Origin: Bog-532 sp963830385
GTDB lineage: Bacteria; Actinomycetota; Actinomycetes; Streptosporangiales; Streptosporangiaceae
Assembly: GCA_963830385.1 (NCBI GenBank)
Contig: CAWHMD010000005.1
Location: 1,302,001-1,366,000 of the forward strand
Length of the DNA: 64,000 nucleotides
Reading direction: 5' to 3'
Shown: positions 41,680 through 50,522 of the stretch, piece by piece
Numbering within the stretch: position 1 is the stretch's first letter
Layout: each line of letters starts with the position of its first letter
Notes under the pieces: model-generated
Told to the model about the DNA's origin: nothing
Seen by the model: only the letters and a program-made list of their open reading frames with translations
Database searches by the model: none
Translations under genes and position numbers: made by a program

Positions 41680-44129
41680 AACGGGCGGCGGGAGACGGTG
41701 AGCGGGTAGCGCTGGCCCTTGCACTCGATCGTGAAGTCCCCGTCCAGCGGGGCATCGGGGCTGATCGTGGCCAGCCCGACGGCGCGGCCGAGGGTGTGGC
41801 CGTAGGCGCCGCTGGTGCAGTGGCCGACCGGCTTGCCGTCGCAGAAGACCGTCTCGTCGTGCAGGAGCAGGGGCCTGGGGTCGCCGACGGCGATGTGGAC
41901 GGTGCGGTGGGGTGGGCTCGCCGGGTCGACGGCCAGGGCGGCGTCCTGGCCCACGAAGCCGCCGGGCTTGCCGGGGGCGAGCGTGAAGCGGAGCCCGGCC
42001 GAGGTGGGGTCGTCGACCGGGCCGAGGTCGTGGCCCAGATGGCGGTAGCCCTTTTCGCTGCGGAGCGAGTCGAGGGCGAAGTACCCGGCCAGGCGCACAC
42101 CCAGGTCCTGGCCAGCGTCCCACAGAGCGTCGAACACGTTCACGGCCAGATCGGCGGTCGGGTAGAGCTCGTAGCCGAGTTCGCCGGCGAAGCTCATCCG
42201 CAGCGCCAGTGCGTACGCGTCGGCGACCTCGACGGTGCGGGCGTGGGTGTAGGGCTGGGCCGCATCCGACCAGTCGTCGGGTGAGACCCGCTGCATGAGC
42301 TCGCGGGAGCGGGGGCCCATGACCGCGATCGTGGCCATCCCCGCGGTCGCGTCGAACACGGCGGCGGCGTGCCCGGCGGCCGCCCGGCGCAGGATCGAGA
42401 GCGTCTTGTCCTGGGCGGCGGCCTGGGTGACGACCAGGAACCGGTCGGCCGCCAGCCGGGTCACGGTGGCGTCCAGCTCGATCCCGCCCGCGGCGTTGAG
42501 CTGCAGTGTGTAGACGGCCTTGCCGACCGGCAGGTCCAGGTCGGCGGTGAACGTGCGCTGGACCACCGGCAGCGCCTCGGGGCCGGCGACCTCGAACTTC
42601 GAGAACGAGCTGAGGTCGAAGATGACCACCTGCTCGCGGGCGGCGCGGTGCTCGGCGGCGACCCGGCCGAACCAGCCGGGGCGGCCGTAGCTGTACCCGC
42701 GGACCGGCGACGTCCCCGGCTCCTCGTACCAGTTGGCGCGTTCCCAGCCGTTCAGCTCGCCGAACGCGGCGCCGAGCTCGCTCAGCCGCGCGTGCAGCGG
42801 GGAGCGGCGCACGTTGCGCCCGGTCGTCATCTGCAGCTGCGGCCAGTGCATCGCGTACAGCCGGCCGAGGCCCTCCCGGGTCCGGTCGTGCAGGAACCTT
42901 CTGCTGGCCTGGGTGACGGCGAACCGGCGCACGTCGACACCACTCGCGTCGAAGTGCGGCACGCCCGACAGGATCCAGGCGGCCAGCTCCCGCCCCACCC
43001 CGGGCGCGAAGATGATGCCCTGGGAGTTCAGCCCGGCCGCGACGAACAGGCCCTCGACCTCGTTGGTCTCGCCGAGGGCGAAGCTGGCGTCCGGGGTGAA
43101 GCTCTCGGGGGCGTTGAGGAACCGGTCGTAACCGGCCGCGGCGACCGCGGGCACGGTGCGCTCGGCGTGCCCGCGGACGGGGGCGAAATGCTCCCAGCTG
43201 GCGGGGAACTGGGCGAAGCCGCCGTCGGGGATCCCGGCCACCGCGCGGGGGATGCCGTTGGGCTCGAACGCGCCGACCAGCAGCCGTCCGAGTTCGTGGC
43301 GGATGTAGTAGCTGTGGTCGAGATCGCGCAGCACCGGGAGCGAGGGCTGGACGCCCGCGACCGGGTTCGTCCGCACGTGCATGTGCTCGGCCGCGTACAG
43401 CGGCACGTGGGCGCCGGCGGTGGCCGCGAGGTCGCGCGTCCACAGGCCGCCGGCCAGCACGACCACCTCGGCTTCGACGTCACCCTGGCTGGTGCGGACG
43501 CCGGTCACGCGGCCGTCGCGGGTGAGCACGCCCAGCGCGCGGACGTTCTCGCGGAGGGCCACTCCCCCGTCGGCCGCCAGTTTGGCGAACGCGATCGCCG
43601 CGAAGCCGGGGTTGACGCTGCCGTCGCCCGGGAAGTAGAGGGTCGCCAGAATGCCGTCTCCGGACGCGAGCGGCCACAGCTGCGCGAAGCGTTCCCCGGT
43701 GAGCTGTTCGGTCTCGACGTCGTGCTGCCGGGCGACGTCGCGGGCGTAGGTGAGCTCGTCGACCCGGCCCGGGGTGCGGGCGATCGAGATCGAGCCGGAG
43801 CGGGCGAAGTTGACGTCGACGCCGGTCCGCTCGGCCAGTCCCTCATACACCCCGAGGCCGTAGCGGGCCAGCTTGGTCAGCGCGCCGGTGGCGCGCGCGC
43901 CGGTCACCAGCCCGGCCGCGTGCCAGGAGGTGCCGCTGCCGAACTGGTTGGCGTCCAGGACCAGGACATCGTGCTCGCCCTCGGCGGCCAGATGGGCGGC
44001 GACGCTGGCCCCGATGATCCCGCCGCCGGCGACCACGACGCGCGCACGCGGGGGCGGTGCGTCGTGGCATCGATCCGTCACCATCGCCGCGGTGAGCGAA
44101 GGGTCAACGAGCTTCTCCATGGCGCTCAT
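41646..44129 (-). CDS. dimethylglycine/sarcosine dehydrogenase-like flavoprotein with GcvT domain
   Basis: 827 residues, full length for the family. N-terminal DAO-type FAD domain with VVVAGGGIIGASVAAHLAAEG; the SGTSWHAAGLVTG block holds the His that links FAD covalently in DMGDH. The C-terminal half is a GcvT/aminomethyltransferase fold (VEVADAYALALRMSFAGELGYEL and YRHLGHDLGPVDDPTSAGL) that would bind tetrahydrofolate and capture the formaldehyde unit. Likely demethylates an N-methyl amino acid. It stands alone with no glycine-betaine genes nearby. Confidence 0.92.
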   Translation of the reverse strand: MSAMEKLVDPSLTAAMVTDRCHDAPPPRARVVVAGGGIIGASVAAHLAAEGEHDVLVLDANQFGSGTSWHAAGLVTGARATGALTKLARYGLGVYEGLAERTGVDVNFARSGSISIARTPGRVDELTYARDVARQHDVETEQLTGERFAQLWPLASGDGILATLYFPGDGSVNPGFAAIAFAKLAADGGVALRENVRALGVLTRDGRVTGVRTSQGDVEAEVVVLAGGLWTRDLAATAGAHVPLYAAEHMHVRTNPVAGVQPSLPVLRDLDHSYYIRHELGRLLVGAFEPNGIPRAVAGIPDGGFAQFPASWEHFAPVRGHAERTVPAVAAAGYDRFLNAPESFTPDASFALGETNEVEGLFVAAGLNSQGIIFAPGVGRELAAWILSGVPHFDASGVDVRRFAVTQASRRFLHDRTREGLGRLYAMHWPQLQMTTGRNVRRSPLHARLSELGAAFGELNGWERANWYEEPGTSPVRGYSYGRPGWFGRVAAEHRAAREQVVIFDLSSFSKFEVAGPEALPVVQRTFTADLDLPVGKAVYTLQLNAAGGIELDATVTRLAADRFLVVTQAAAQDKTLSILRRAAAGHAAAVFDATAGMATIAVMGPRSRELMQRVSPDDWSDAAQPYTHARTVEVADAYALALRMSFAGELGYELYPTADLAVNVFDALWDAGQDLGVRLAGYFALDSLRSEKGYRHLGHDLGPVDDPTSAGLRFTLAPGKPGGFVGQDAALAVDPASPPHRTVHIAVGDPRPLLLHDETVFCDGKPVGHCTSGAYGHTLGRAVGLATISPDAPLDGDFTIECKGQRYPLTVSRRPFYDPTSTRLKS

Positions 44130-44151
44130 TAGAACACCGCGCAGACCGCGT

Positions 44152-45080
44152 TCAGCCGAAGTCGTTCTGGTACCGGCTGTAGGGAACCTGGCCGTTGGGG
44201 CTGTTCAGGATGGCGCGGGCCACGTGGGCGGGAATCGGGGCCCAGTGGGCGGGCATGGCGGCCGCCAGCGACGGATTGAGGATGTAGAGCAGGATGAAGT
44301 TGACCAGCCAGAGGGCCGGTGCCATCGACATCCCGACCTCCACGCTGACGCCCTTCTTGGTGTTGGTGACCAGCTGGGCCGGCTCGGACCGGTGCTGGGC
44401 GGCATAGCCGTAGGCGGCTTCCACCACGTACGGCGACCGGTACAGGGCGATCAGGGATCGGGTCGCGCCGTTGGCCCGTGCCCAGGTGTTCAGGTAGCCG
44501 CCGCGCGGGTCCAGCAGGTTGTTGATCTTCCGGGTCGGTGCGTCCTGGTTGGCCGGGCTTTCCAGCTGGCCCTGGGGTTCACCATGAGCCCGTAGCTGGC
44601 GAGAACCGACGGCGTCAGCTTGCCGTCGACCCAGGAGTAGAGCGGGCGCCCATTGGTGTTGGTGAGGATGCGGATGCTCGCGTCGATCGTCGCGGCGGCC
44701 GACTTGCTGCCATCGACGCCCCCGCCGGAAATGAATTCCAGGTACTGGCGGTGGGTGAAGGCGTCGGACTTCCGCAGCCCCAGGTGCCGGGCGATGTAGC
44801 CGGCCTGGCGCTGGCCGAGCGGCTGGTTCAGCTGGCGGGAGTTCGTCAGTTCGGTGGGCGCCAGATATTCATAGCGGGCAGGCCCGGAAAACGGTACAGA
44901 AAACCCGGTCCCGGAAGCGGGCGGAGCGGCCGGGGAGGTCTCGGCGGCGAAAGCCTGAGTCCCGGTCGCGGCGAGCAGGAATGTCCCGGTCAGTCCGATG
45001 ACCGTCGCGGTTCTGAATCGGCTTCTGGTTACGAAAGCGGCCAGCAAATGGGCAGGCTGACGTAGCGATGAAAAACCCAT
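44152..45080 (-). pseudogene. secreted protein of unknown family, one-base frameshift
   Basis: Starts at 45080 after a G-rich ribosome site. Basic residues, then a hydrophobic core and an AFA-AE cleavage site (about residue 45) form a clear signal peptide. The mature part is soluble (LGQRQAGYIARHLGLRKSDAF; ISGGGVDGSKSAAATIDASI). The frame breaks near 44573 in a run of C: the remaining part continues in another frame as QGQLESPANQDAPTRKINNLL through ALYRSPYVVEAAYGYAAQ to a C-terminal hydrophobic patch and ends at 44152. One missing C restores a protein of about 308 residues. No family recognised. Confidence 0.7.
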
Positions 45081-45175
45081 GAATCCCCCCAGCACCAAGC
45101 GTTCCTCTGCTCAGCGTTTGCTGGGTAACTATCGCCAGCCATTTGGCTCGATGTCAATAGTGCCCGGAATGCGGG

Positions 45176-46165
45176 TCAGGGCAGGGCCGACGCCCATTCC
45201 ACGACGGTGCGGGTGAACAGGGCGGGGTCGGCGCCGTGCATCGAGTGGGGCATCTCCGGGAACGAGCGGTAGGTGAACGGCTGGCCCGCGGCTTCGATGA
45301 TGGCCCGTGCCTGCTGGACCTGGACGTCGGCGACCGCGCCGAGCAGGTGGCCGGTCTCCGGGTCGACATGACGGAAGTGGTGAGTGAACAGCACCGGCAC
45401 CCGCACGCCGGCCAGCATGGTGGCGTGGTCGCAGCCCGCGGTGGCCAGGCCGGAGATGAACGCCTGCGCCCACTCGGGGTCGTACTCCTTCAGGTTCTGC
45501 GGCGGCTGATCGTCGGCCGCGGCGCCCCAGCCGGGGCGGCCCTCCTCGTCGGGCGGCGGCGCCATCGCGGCCAGGCCCTTGAGCAGCACCAGCGGGAGCT
45601 CGCGGGGCAGCGCCTTCTGCAGTCCGGCCCAGTCCCCGATCGACCACTGGTCGCCGAGCCACTTGTGCCAGGCGGCGAAGACCGGGCCCATGCCCTGCCG
45701 GATGGACGGGCCGCAGGCCGGGTCGACCTGGGAGGAGAACAGCGGCGGGTCCTCGTAGACGGCCGCCCGGATCTGCCCGGGCTTGGCGTAGGCCGACAGC
45801 CAGGCCGACAGGACGCCGCCGGAGGACAGGCCGCTCACGATCACCGGCCGGTTGATGACCAGGTCGATGAACCGCACCAGGTCGTTGCCGAAGTTGTCGA
45901 GTGTGTAACGGCCCGGCGTCCAGGTGGACCGGCCCTGCCCGCGCAGGTCGACCGCGTAGGCCTGGAAGTGCCGGGCCAGCAGCGGCAGCGCGTCCTCGTA
46001 CCCCCACCAGGACTCGCTCTGGCCCGGGATCAGCAGCAGCGCGGGCGAGGCCGGGTCGCCCGCGACCGCGTAGTTCATCCGTACCTCACCGAGGTCGGCG
46101 GCGTTTTCTTCGAAGGCGTGCGGGACGAACGTCCCGGCCCGGTCTTCGGCTTCCCAACTGGTCAC
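45176..46165 (-). CDS. alpha/beta-fold hydrolase
   Basis: 329 residues. Seen are LLLIPGQSESWWGYEDALPLL, the strand-turn YAVDLRGQGRSTWTPGRY, the nucleophile elbow V-S-G-L-S-S-G-G, and the catalytic His in EMPHSMHGADP. Lies 22 bases after the ring-cleavage-type VOC gene, as meta-cleavage-product hydrolases often do, so hydrolysis of a ring-fission product is plausible. Confidence 0.85.
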   Translation of the reverse strand: MTSWEAEDRAGTFVPHAFEENAADLGEVRMNYAVAGDPASPALLLIPGQSESWWGYEDALPLLARHFQAYAVDLRGQGRSTWTPGRYTLDNFGNDLVRFIDLVINRPVIVSGLSSGGVLSAWLSAYAKPGQIRAAVYEDPPLFSSQVDPACGPSIRQGMGPVFAAWHKWLGDQWSIGDWAGLQKALPRELPLVLLKGLAAMAPPPDEEGRPGWGAAADDQPPQNLKEYDPEWAQAFISGLATAGCDHATMLAGVRVPVLFTHHFRHVDPETGHLLGAVADVQVQQARAIIEAAGQPFTYRSFPEMPHSMHGADPALFTRTVVEWASALP

Positions 46166-46187
46166 GGCTCGGTCCTTTCCTCGATGG

Positions 46188-46766
46188 TCAGCTGGCGCCG
46201 GTCAGGACGGTCATCGGGTCGGGCAGCTCCGGGCCGGACAGGGCCCAGGCGCGGGTGGTCAGCTCGTTGACGGCCGCGCCGTGGCGGCGGGCCTCGACCA
46301 TGCGCTGCACGTCGAAGGAGGGACCGACGGCGTCGGAGTCGTACTCCGGGCCCTCCATGTAGCCGGTGGCCTCTTCGGGGGTGGCGAAGTTGTCGATCTG
46401 CAGCTCGACGAAGTTGCCGTCCGGGTCGCGGTAGTACAGCGACGTGGTGACGCCGTGCTGGATCGGGACGGCCGGCTCGATGCCCTGGGCGGCCAGTTCC
46501 TGATAGCGGTCGAGCAGATCGTCGAGGCTGTCGAACGTCCAGGCGCTGTGGTGCATGGCCGCCGTGGCCGGGCTCTTGCGCTCGGCCACCCCGGGTGGCA
46601 TCTCCAGCAGGGCGATCCGGTGGTGCTCGTCGTCGTGGGTCAGGAAGGTCAGGCCGTGACCGGCGTAGACGACGTGGGCCTGGAGCACGGTCCGGTACCA
46701 GTCGCGCATGGCGTCGACCTGGCCGGTCTGCAGCACGATGTGCACGAGGCGGGGACGAGAACCCAT
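46188..46766 (-). CDS. VOC-family protein (extradiol ring-cleavage dioxygenase-like)
   Basis: 192 residues, one and a half VOC modules. Metal ligands appear as His in VHIVLQT (residue 9), His in AMHHSAW and Glu in FVELQIDNF. The sequence YYRDPDGNFVELQ is typical of type-I extradiol dioxygenases and glyoxalases. A divergent GntR gene and an adjacent hydrolase point to aromatic catabolism. The protein is shorter than two-domain dioxygenases. Confidence 0.8.
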   Translation of the reverse strand: MGSRPRLVHIVLQTGQVDAMRDWYRTVLQAHVVYAGHGLTFLTHDDEHHRIALLEMPPGVAERKSPATAAMHHSAWTFDSLDDLLDRYQELAAQGIEPAVPIQHGVTTSLYYRDPDGNFVELQIDNFATPEEATGYMEGPEYDSDAVGPSFDVQRMVEARRHGAAVNELTTRAWALSGPELPDPMTVLTGAS

Positions 46767-46817
46767 GATGGCGGCTCCTCAGCGAGCGTGGGTGCATCAC
46801 CGTGACGGTAAGTTTGA

Positions 46818-46846
46818 ACGCTATAGCGTGTCAAGCTACGTTATAG
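46818..46846. promoter_or_regulatory. GntR operator, divergent promoter
   Basis: Perfect 12-base palindrome ACGCTATAGCGT (46818-46829), followed by a related half CTACGTTATAG (46836-46846) just before the gntR ATG. The same motif recurs at 47550-47563. Confidence 0.65.
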
Positions 46847-46848
46847 GC

Positions 46849-47535
46849 ATGAGAGAGGCAGCGGCGGCCCGGGATTCCACGGTCGACCGGGTCACCGCGG
46901 ACGTGCGGCGGGCCGTGCTCAGCGGAGCTCTCCCGCCCGGCCGGACGTTCTCGACGGCCGAGCTCAGCGCGCAGCTGGGCGTGAGCCACATCCCCGTGCG
47001 CGAAGCGCTGCGGCGGCTGGACGCCCAGGGCCTGGTGGTGCTGCGGCCGGGCCGCAAGGCGATGATCAGCCCGCTCAACCGGGACGAGCTGCGGGCGATC
47101 TTCCGGCTGCGCCAGCTGATCGAGCCCGACCTGGCCGCGCGGTCCGTCTCGATGCTGCGCGACGGCGATCTGGCCCGCGCAACCGGCCTGCTCAGCGACT
47201 ACATCCACGGTTCCCGGGACATCGACGAGCTCTGGGAGTGCCACCACCAGCTGCACCTGGCGCTGCTGCAGCCGGCCGCCTCGGAGTGGGATCTGCGCAT
47301 CCTCGGTCAGCTCTGGCACGCCAGTGACCGCTACACCCGCGTCGTCTTCGACCCCTACGCCGTGAGCGCACCGGACCGCGAGGCCCGCGAGAACGCCCAC
47401 CGGGCGCTGCTGGCCGCCGCCCGGTCCGGATCGCCGGCCGAGATCCGGCGGGCGGTCACCGAGCACCTGTCCGACAACGAGGCGGCCTGCCTGGAGAGCA
47501 TCGCCGCCCTCGCCAGCAGCGCACCGACCCCGTGA
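46849..47535 (+). CDS. GntR-family regulator (FadR/FCD subfamily)
   Basis: 228 residues. Winged helix VTADVRRAVLSGALPPGRTFS, STAELSAQLGVSHIPVREALRRLDAQGLV, then an all-helical FCD ligand domain with the metal-binding His positions in HHQLHLALL, and HRALLAAARSG. The upstream DNA and the DNA before the next gene share the same palindrome, so this protein probably represses both the VOC/hydrolase pair and the downstream catabolic genes until an aromatic intermediate binds. No ribosome site, so possibly leaderless. Confidence 0.9.
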   Translation: MREAAAARDSTVDRVTADVRRAVLSGALPPGRTFSTAELSAQLGVSHIPVREALRRLDAQGLVVLRPGRKAMISPLNRDELRAIFRLRQLIEPDLAARSVSMLRDGDLARATGLLSDYIHGSRDIDELWECHHQLHLALLQPAASEWDLRILGQLWHASDRYTRVVFDPYAVSAPDREARENAHRALLAAARSGSPAEIRRAVTEHLSDNEAACLESIAALASSAPTP

Positions 47536-47549
47536 GGAGGCCAGCCGTG

Positions 47550-47563
47550 AACGCTATAACGTT
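47550..47563. promoter_or_regulatory. second GntR operator before the FAH-family gene
   Basis: AACGCTATAACGTT matches the operator at 46817-46830 in 11 of 14 positions and is itself nearly palindromic. It is 28 bases before the FAH gene start. Confidence 0.6.
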
Positions 47564-47590
47564 TTCGTTGTCCATTCGGGAGGCGGACCG

Positions 47591-48430
47591 ATGAGGATCG
47601 CCGCCATCGACGGCCGCCTCTGCCTGGACACCGGTCGCGGCTACGCCGACGTCGCCGCCAGCAGCGGCGGGCGGTTCGACGCCGACCCGCAGGCCGTCTA
47701 CGACCGGTGGGCCGAGTTCACCGAGTGGGCCGCCGGCTACTCCCGCACCGCGGAGCTGGTCCCGGTGACCGGGGAGTTCGGGGCCCCGGTGCCGCGGCCG
47801 CGGCAGGTGTTCGGGGCCGGCCTGAACTACGCCGACCACGCCGACGAAGCCGGCCTGGAGCGGCCGGCCGCGCCGCTCATCTTCGCCAAGTACGCCAGCT
47901 GTGTCGCCGGGCCGTCCGATCCGCTGGTGATCAGCGCCGATTCGGTCGACTGGGAAGTGGAGCTGGTCGTGGTGATCGGCGCCGCCCAGCGGCACCTGAA
48001 GACCAGCGAGGCCTGGGCGGCGGTGGCCGGGCTCACCGCCGGCCAGGACATCAGCGACCGCACCCTGCAGTGGAGCGGCGGGTCGACCCCGCAGTTCTCG
48101 CTGGCCAAGTCCGGCCCGGGGTTCGGGCCGGTCGGCCCGGTCCTGGTCACCCCGGACGAGCTGGGCAACCGCGACGACCTGGCCATCGAATGCCGGCTGA
48201 ACGGCGAGGTCGTGCAGTCCTCCCGCACCCGCCACCTCATCTTCAGCGTGCCCGCTCTGGTTGCCTACCTGTCCAGTCACGTGATCCTGCTGCCGGGTGA
48301 CCTGATCTTCACCGGTACTCCGGCCGGGGTCGGCATGGCCCGGACTCCGCCGCGCTACCTGAAGGACGGCGATGAGCTGGTCGCCGCCATCGAGGGGATC
48401 GGCGAGTTCACCACCCGGGTGACCGCGTGA
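47591..48430 (+). CDS. fumarylacetoacetate hydrolase-family protein
   Basis: 279 residues. FAH fold with FGAGLNYADHADEAGLERP, the metal-binding E-x-E in DWEVELVVVIG, and FTGTPAGVGMARTPPRYLKDGD. Members hydrolyse or hydrate ring-fission products (acylpyruvases, 2-oxopent-4-enoate hydratases, HpcE-type isomerases). Good GGGAGGCGG ribosome site. GTGA overlap with the HIT gene, part of the same operon. Confidence 0.9.
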   Translation: MRIAAIDGRLCLDTGRGYADVAASSGGRFDADPQAVYDRWAEFTEWAAGYSRTAELVPVTGEFGAPVPRPRQVFGAGLNYADHADEAGLERPAAPLIFAKYASCVAGPSDPLVISADSVDWEVELVVVIGAAQRHLKTSEAWAAVAGLTAGQDISDRTLQWSGGSTPQFSLAKSGPGFGPVGPVLVTPDELGNRDDLAIECRLNGEVVQSSRTRHLIFSVPALVAYLSSHVILLPGDLIFTGTPAGVGMARTPPRYLKDGDELVAAIEGIGEFTTRVTA

Positions 48431-48885
48431 GCCGGGACGAGGGGCCGGATGCGGGCGACTGCCTGATCTGCGCGATGGAGGACGCCGACGACGCCGTCGT
48501 GGTCGCCCGCGACGACCTCTGGGCCTGCGAGATCGTCCCCGGTTACGAGGTCCCCGGCTGGTTCGTGCTGCGCACCCGCCGCCACGCCGTCGGCCTGCCC
48601 GGCCTGACCCCGGCGGAGCTGGCGACGTTCGGCCCGCGCGCCCGCGACGCGGTGGCCGCCGTCACCGAGGTCACCGGGGCGGCGGCCACCTACTTGATGA
48701 GCTTCGGGGAAAACTACCGGCACTACCACGCGCTGATCGCCGCTCGCGGTGACGACGTGCCGCCCGAGCGCCGGGCGGGCGACATCCTCAAGCTGCGCAC
48801 CGAACGGGCCGACCCGGACTCGGCCCAGCGGCTGGTGCCGGCGGTGCGCGCGGCCTACCGGCGGCAGCACGAAAGCCGCCGGTGA
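48427..48885 (+). CDS. HIT-like protein with a degenerate histidine triad
   Basis: 152 residues. Two Cys in GDCLICAMEDADDAVVV recall the zinc end of HIT proteins, and the core follows the HIT fold. The triad H-x-H-x-H is reduced to H-Y-H-A-L-I, so nucleotide-hydrolase activity may be weak or absent. GTG and GTGA overlaps tie it to the FAH-family and monooxygenase genes. Such HIT-like genes recur in aromatic-degradation clusters with unknown role. Confidence 0.75.
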   Translation: MSRDEGPDAGDCLICAMEDADDAVVVARDDLWACEIVPGYEVPGWFVLRTRRHAVGLPGLTPAELATFGPRARDAVAAVTEVTGAAATYLMSFGENYRHYHALIAARGDDVPPERRAGDILKLRTERADPDSAQRLVPAVRAAYRRQHESRR

Positions 48886-50522
48886 GCAGCCCCGGGCCAC
48901 CTCACCCGCCCGCCGGACCGGCCCAGCCGATCCGCGCGCCGGTGCTGATCGTCGGGGGCGGGCCGGTCGGCCTGGCCACCGCCATGGAACTGGCCCACCA
49001 CGGCGTCGGCTGCGTGGTGGCCGAGCCGCGGACCACGGTCTCCGCCACCCGGCCGCGGGCCAAGACGACCTCGGCGCGGACGATGGAACTGTTCCGGCGG
49101 TGGTCGTTCGCGGACGAGATCCGCAAGCGCGCGCCGATCCCGGTCGACTGGTCCAGCGACATCGTCTTCTGCACGACGGCCACCGGCCGCGAGGTCACCC
49201 GGTTCACCGGGGTACTCGGCCTCGACCTGGCCGGCGGCGCGCTGGCGGCCGAGCCCGGCCAGCAGGTCGGCCAGCCGGTGGTCGAGCAGGCGCTGCGCGA
49301 CGCGCTCGCGGTCTCACCGCACGTGCGCCTGCTCTACGGCTGGCGGGCGGTGTCGGTCACGCAGACGGCCGGCTCGGTGTCGGCCTGCCTGGAGAACGAG
49401 TCGGGCGGGATCATCCAGGTCGAGGCCGGCTACGCCGTCGGCGCCGATGGCGGGCGGAGCACGGTACGGGCCGCGATGGGGGCCCGCTACCAGGGCGGCA
49501 ACGCGGGCCGGCCGAACCTGTCCGTCGTGTTCCGCTGCCCGCCGCTGGCCGGGCACCTGCCCGGCGGGCCGGCCCTGCACTACTGGGTGCTCAACCCGGC
49601 CGCGCCCGGGGTGGTGGGACCGCTCGACCTGGCTGGCATCTGGTGGGCGATCTCCACCGGGCGGCCGGAGGAGGACCGCGACGCTGACCCGGTTGCGATC
49701 GTGCGCGCGCTGGCCGGGCGGGACATCCCGGTCGAGGTCCTCGGCACCGACCCGTGGCAGGCGCGCGCCCTGCTGGCGGACCGCTACCGGGCGGGCCGGC
49801 TGTTCCTGGCCGGGGACGCCGCCCACCAGAATCCGCCCTGGGGCGGGCACGGTTTCAACACCGGCGTCGGCGACGCGGTCAATCTGGGCTGGAAGCTCGC
49901 GGCCGTGCTGCACGGATGGGCACCGCCGGCGCTGCTGGACAGCTACCAGACCGAGCGGCGGCCGGTGGCCGAGCAGACGATCGCGATCGCGGCCGCGAAC
50001 ACGGCGGCGCTGCCGACCGACCTGGCCGCGGCCGCCACCGATGACGACGCGGCGGCCGCCGCCGCGCTGGCCGGGCGCATCGCCGCCAGCAAGCGGCTCG
50101 AGTTCTACTGCCTCGGCCTGGTCCTCGGCTACGGGTACGGGCCGGGCGCGGGCACCCAGACCACCGACGGGACCGATTTCACGCCGCTCCCGCTACCCGG
50201 CAACCGGCTGCCGCACGGCTGGATCCGGCCCGGGCTCTCGCGCTATGACCGCCTCGGCCGCGGCTTCACCCTCATCGGCGATCCCGCGCTGGCCGGACCG
50301 CTGCTGACGCTGGCCGCCGAGGACCGCGTCCCGATGACGGTGGCCGCCGACATCGGGACCAGCCCCCGGGAGGCGTTCGGGGCCAGCCTGGTCCTGGTCC
50401 GGCCGGACCAGCACATCGCCTGGCTGGGTGACCAGGTCACCGCCGGCAGCGCGCCGGCCATCCTGGCCGGCGCGCTGAGCGGGTTTCCGGCCGGCCGCTT
50501 AACCTTCCCCAGAGGTCGATGA
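48882..50522 (+). CDS. FAD-dependent aromatic-ring hydroxylase (PheA/TfdB/MhpA-type)
   Basis: 546 residues. FAD motif VLIVGGGPVGLATAMELAHHG, second motif YAVGADGGRSTVR, and GDAAHQNPPWGGHGFNTGVGD with NLGWKLA. The C-terminal thioredoxin-like domain of the larger phenol hydroxylases is present (GSAPAILAGAL at the end). Would hydroxylate a phenol or similar ring to feed the VOC dioxygenase. The end overlaps the convergent oxidoreductase gene by 86 bases. Confidence 0.9.
   Translation: MSSPGPPHPPAGPAQPIRAPVLIVGGGPVGLATAMELAHHGVGCVVAEPRTTVSATRPRAKTTSARTMELFRRWSFADEIRKRAPIPVDWSSDIVFCTTATGREVTRFTGVLGLDLAGGALAAEPGQQVGQPVVEQALRDALAVSPHVRLLYGWRAVSVTQTAGSVSACLENESGGIIQVEAGYAVGADGGRSTVRAAMGARYQGGNAGRPNLSVVFRCPPLAGHLPGGPALHYWVLNPAAPGVVGPLDLAGIWWAISTGRPEEDRDADPVAIVRALAGRDIPVEVLGTDPWQARALLADRYRAGRLFLAGDAAHQNPPWGGHGFNTGVGDAVNLGWKLAAVLHGWAPPALLDSYQTERRPVAEQTIAIAAANTAALPTDLAAAATDDDAAAAAALAGRIAASKRLEFYCLGLVLGYGYGPGAGTQTTDGTDFTPLPLPGNRLPHGWIRPGLSRYDRLGRGFTLIGDPALAGPLLTLAAEDRVPMTVAADIGTSPREAFGASLVLVRPDQHIAWLGDQVTAGSAPAILAGALSGFPAGRLTFPRGR

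Noticed and set aside
40297..43443. 1048-codon minus-strand open frame spanning the dehydrogenase, the HAD gene and part of the GH15 gene
   Set aside because: It is the shifted frame of real genes; its last part is just a frame-shifted echo of GH15 and no domain is recognisable.
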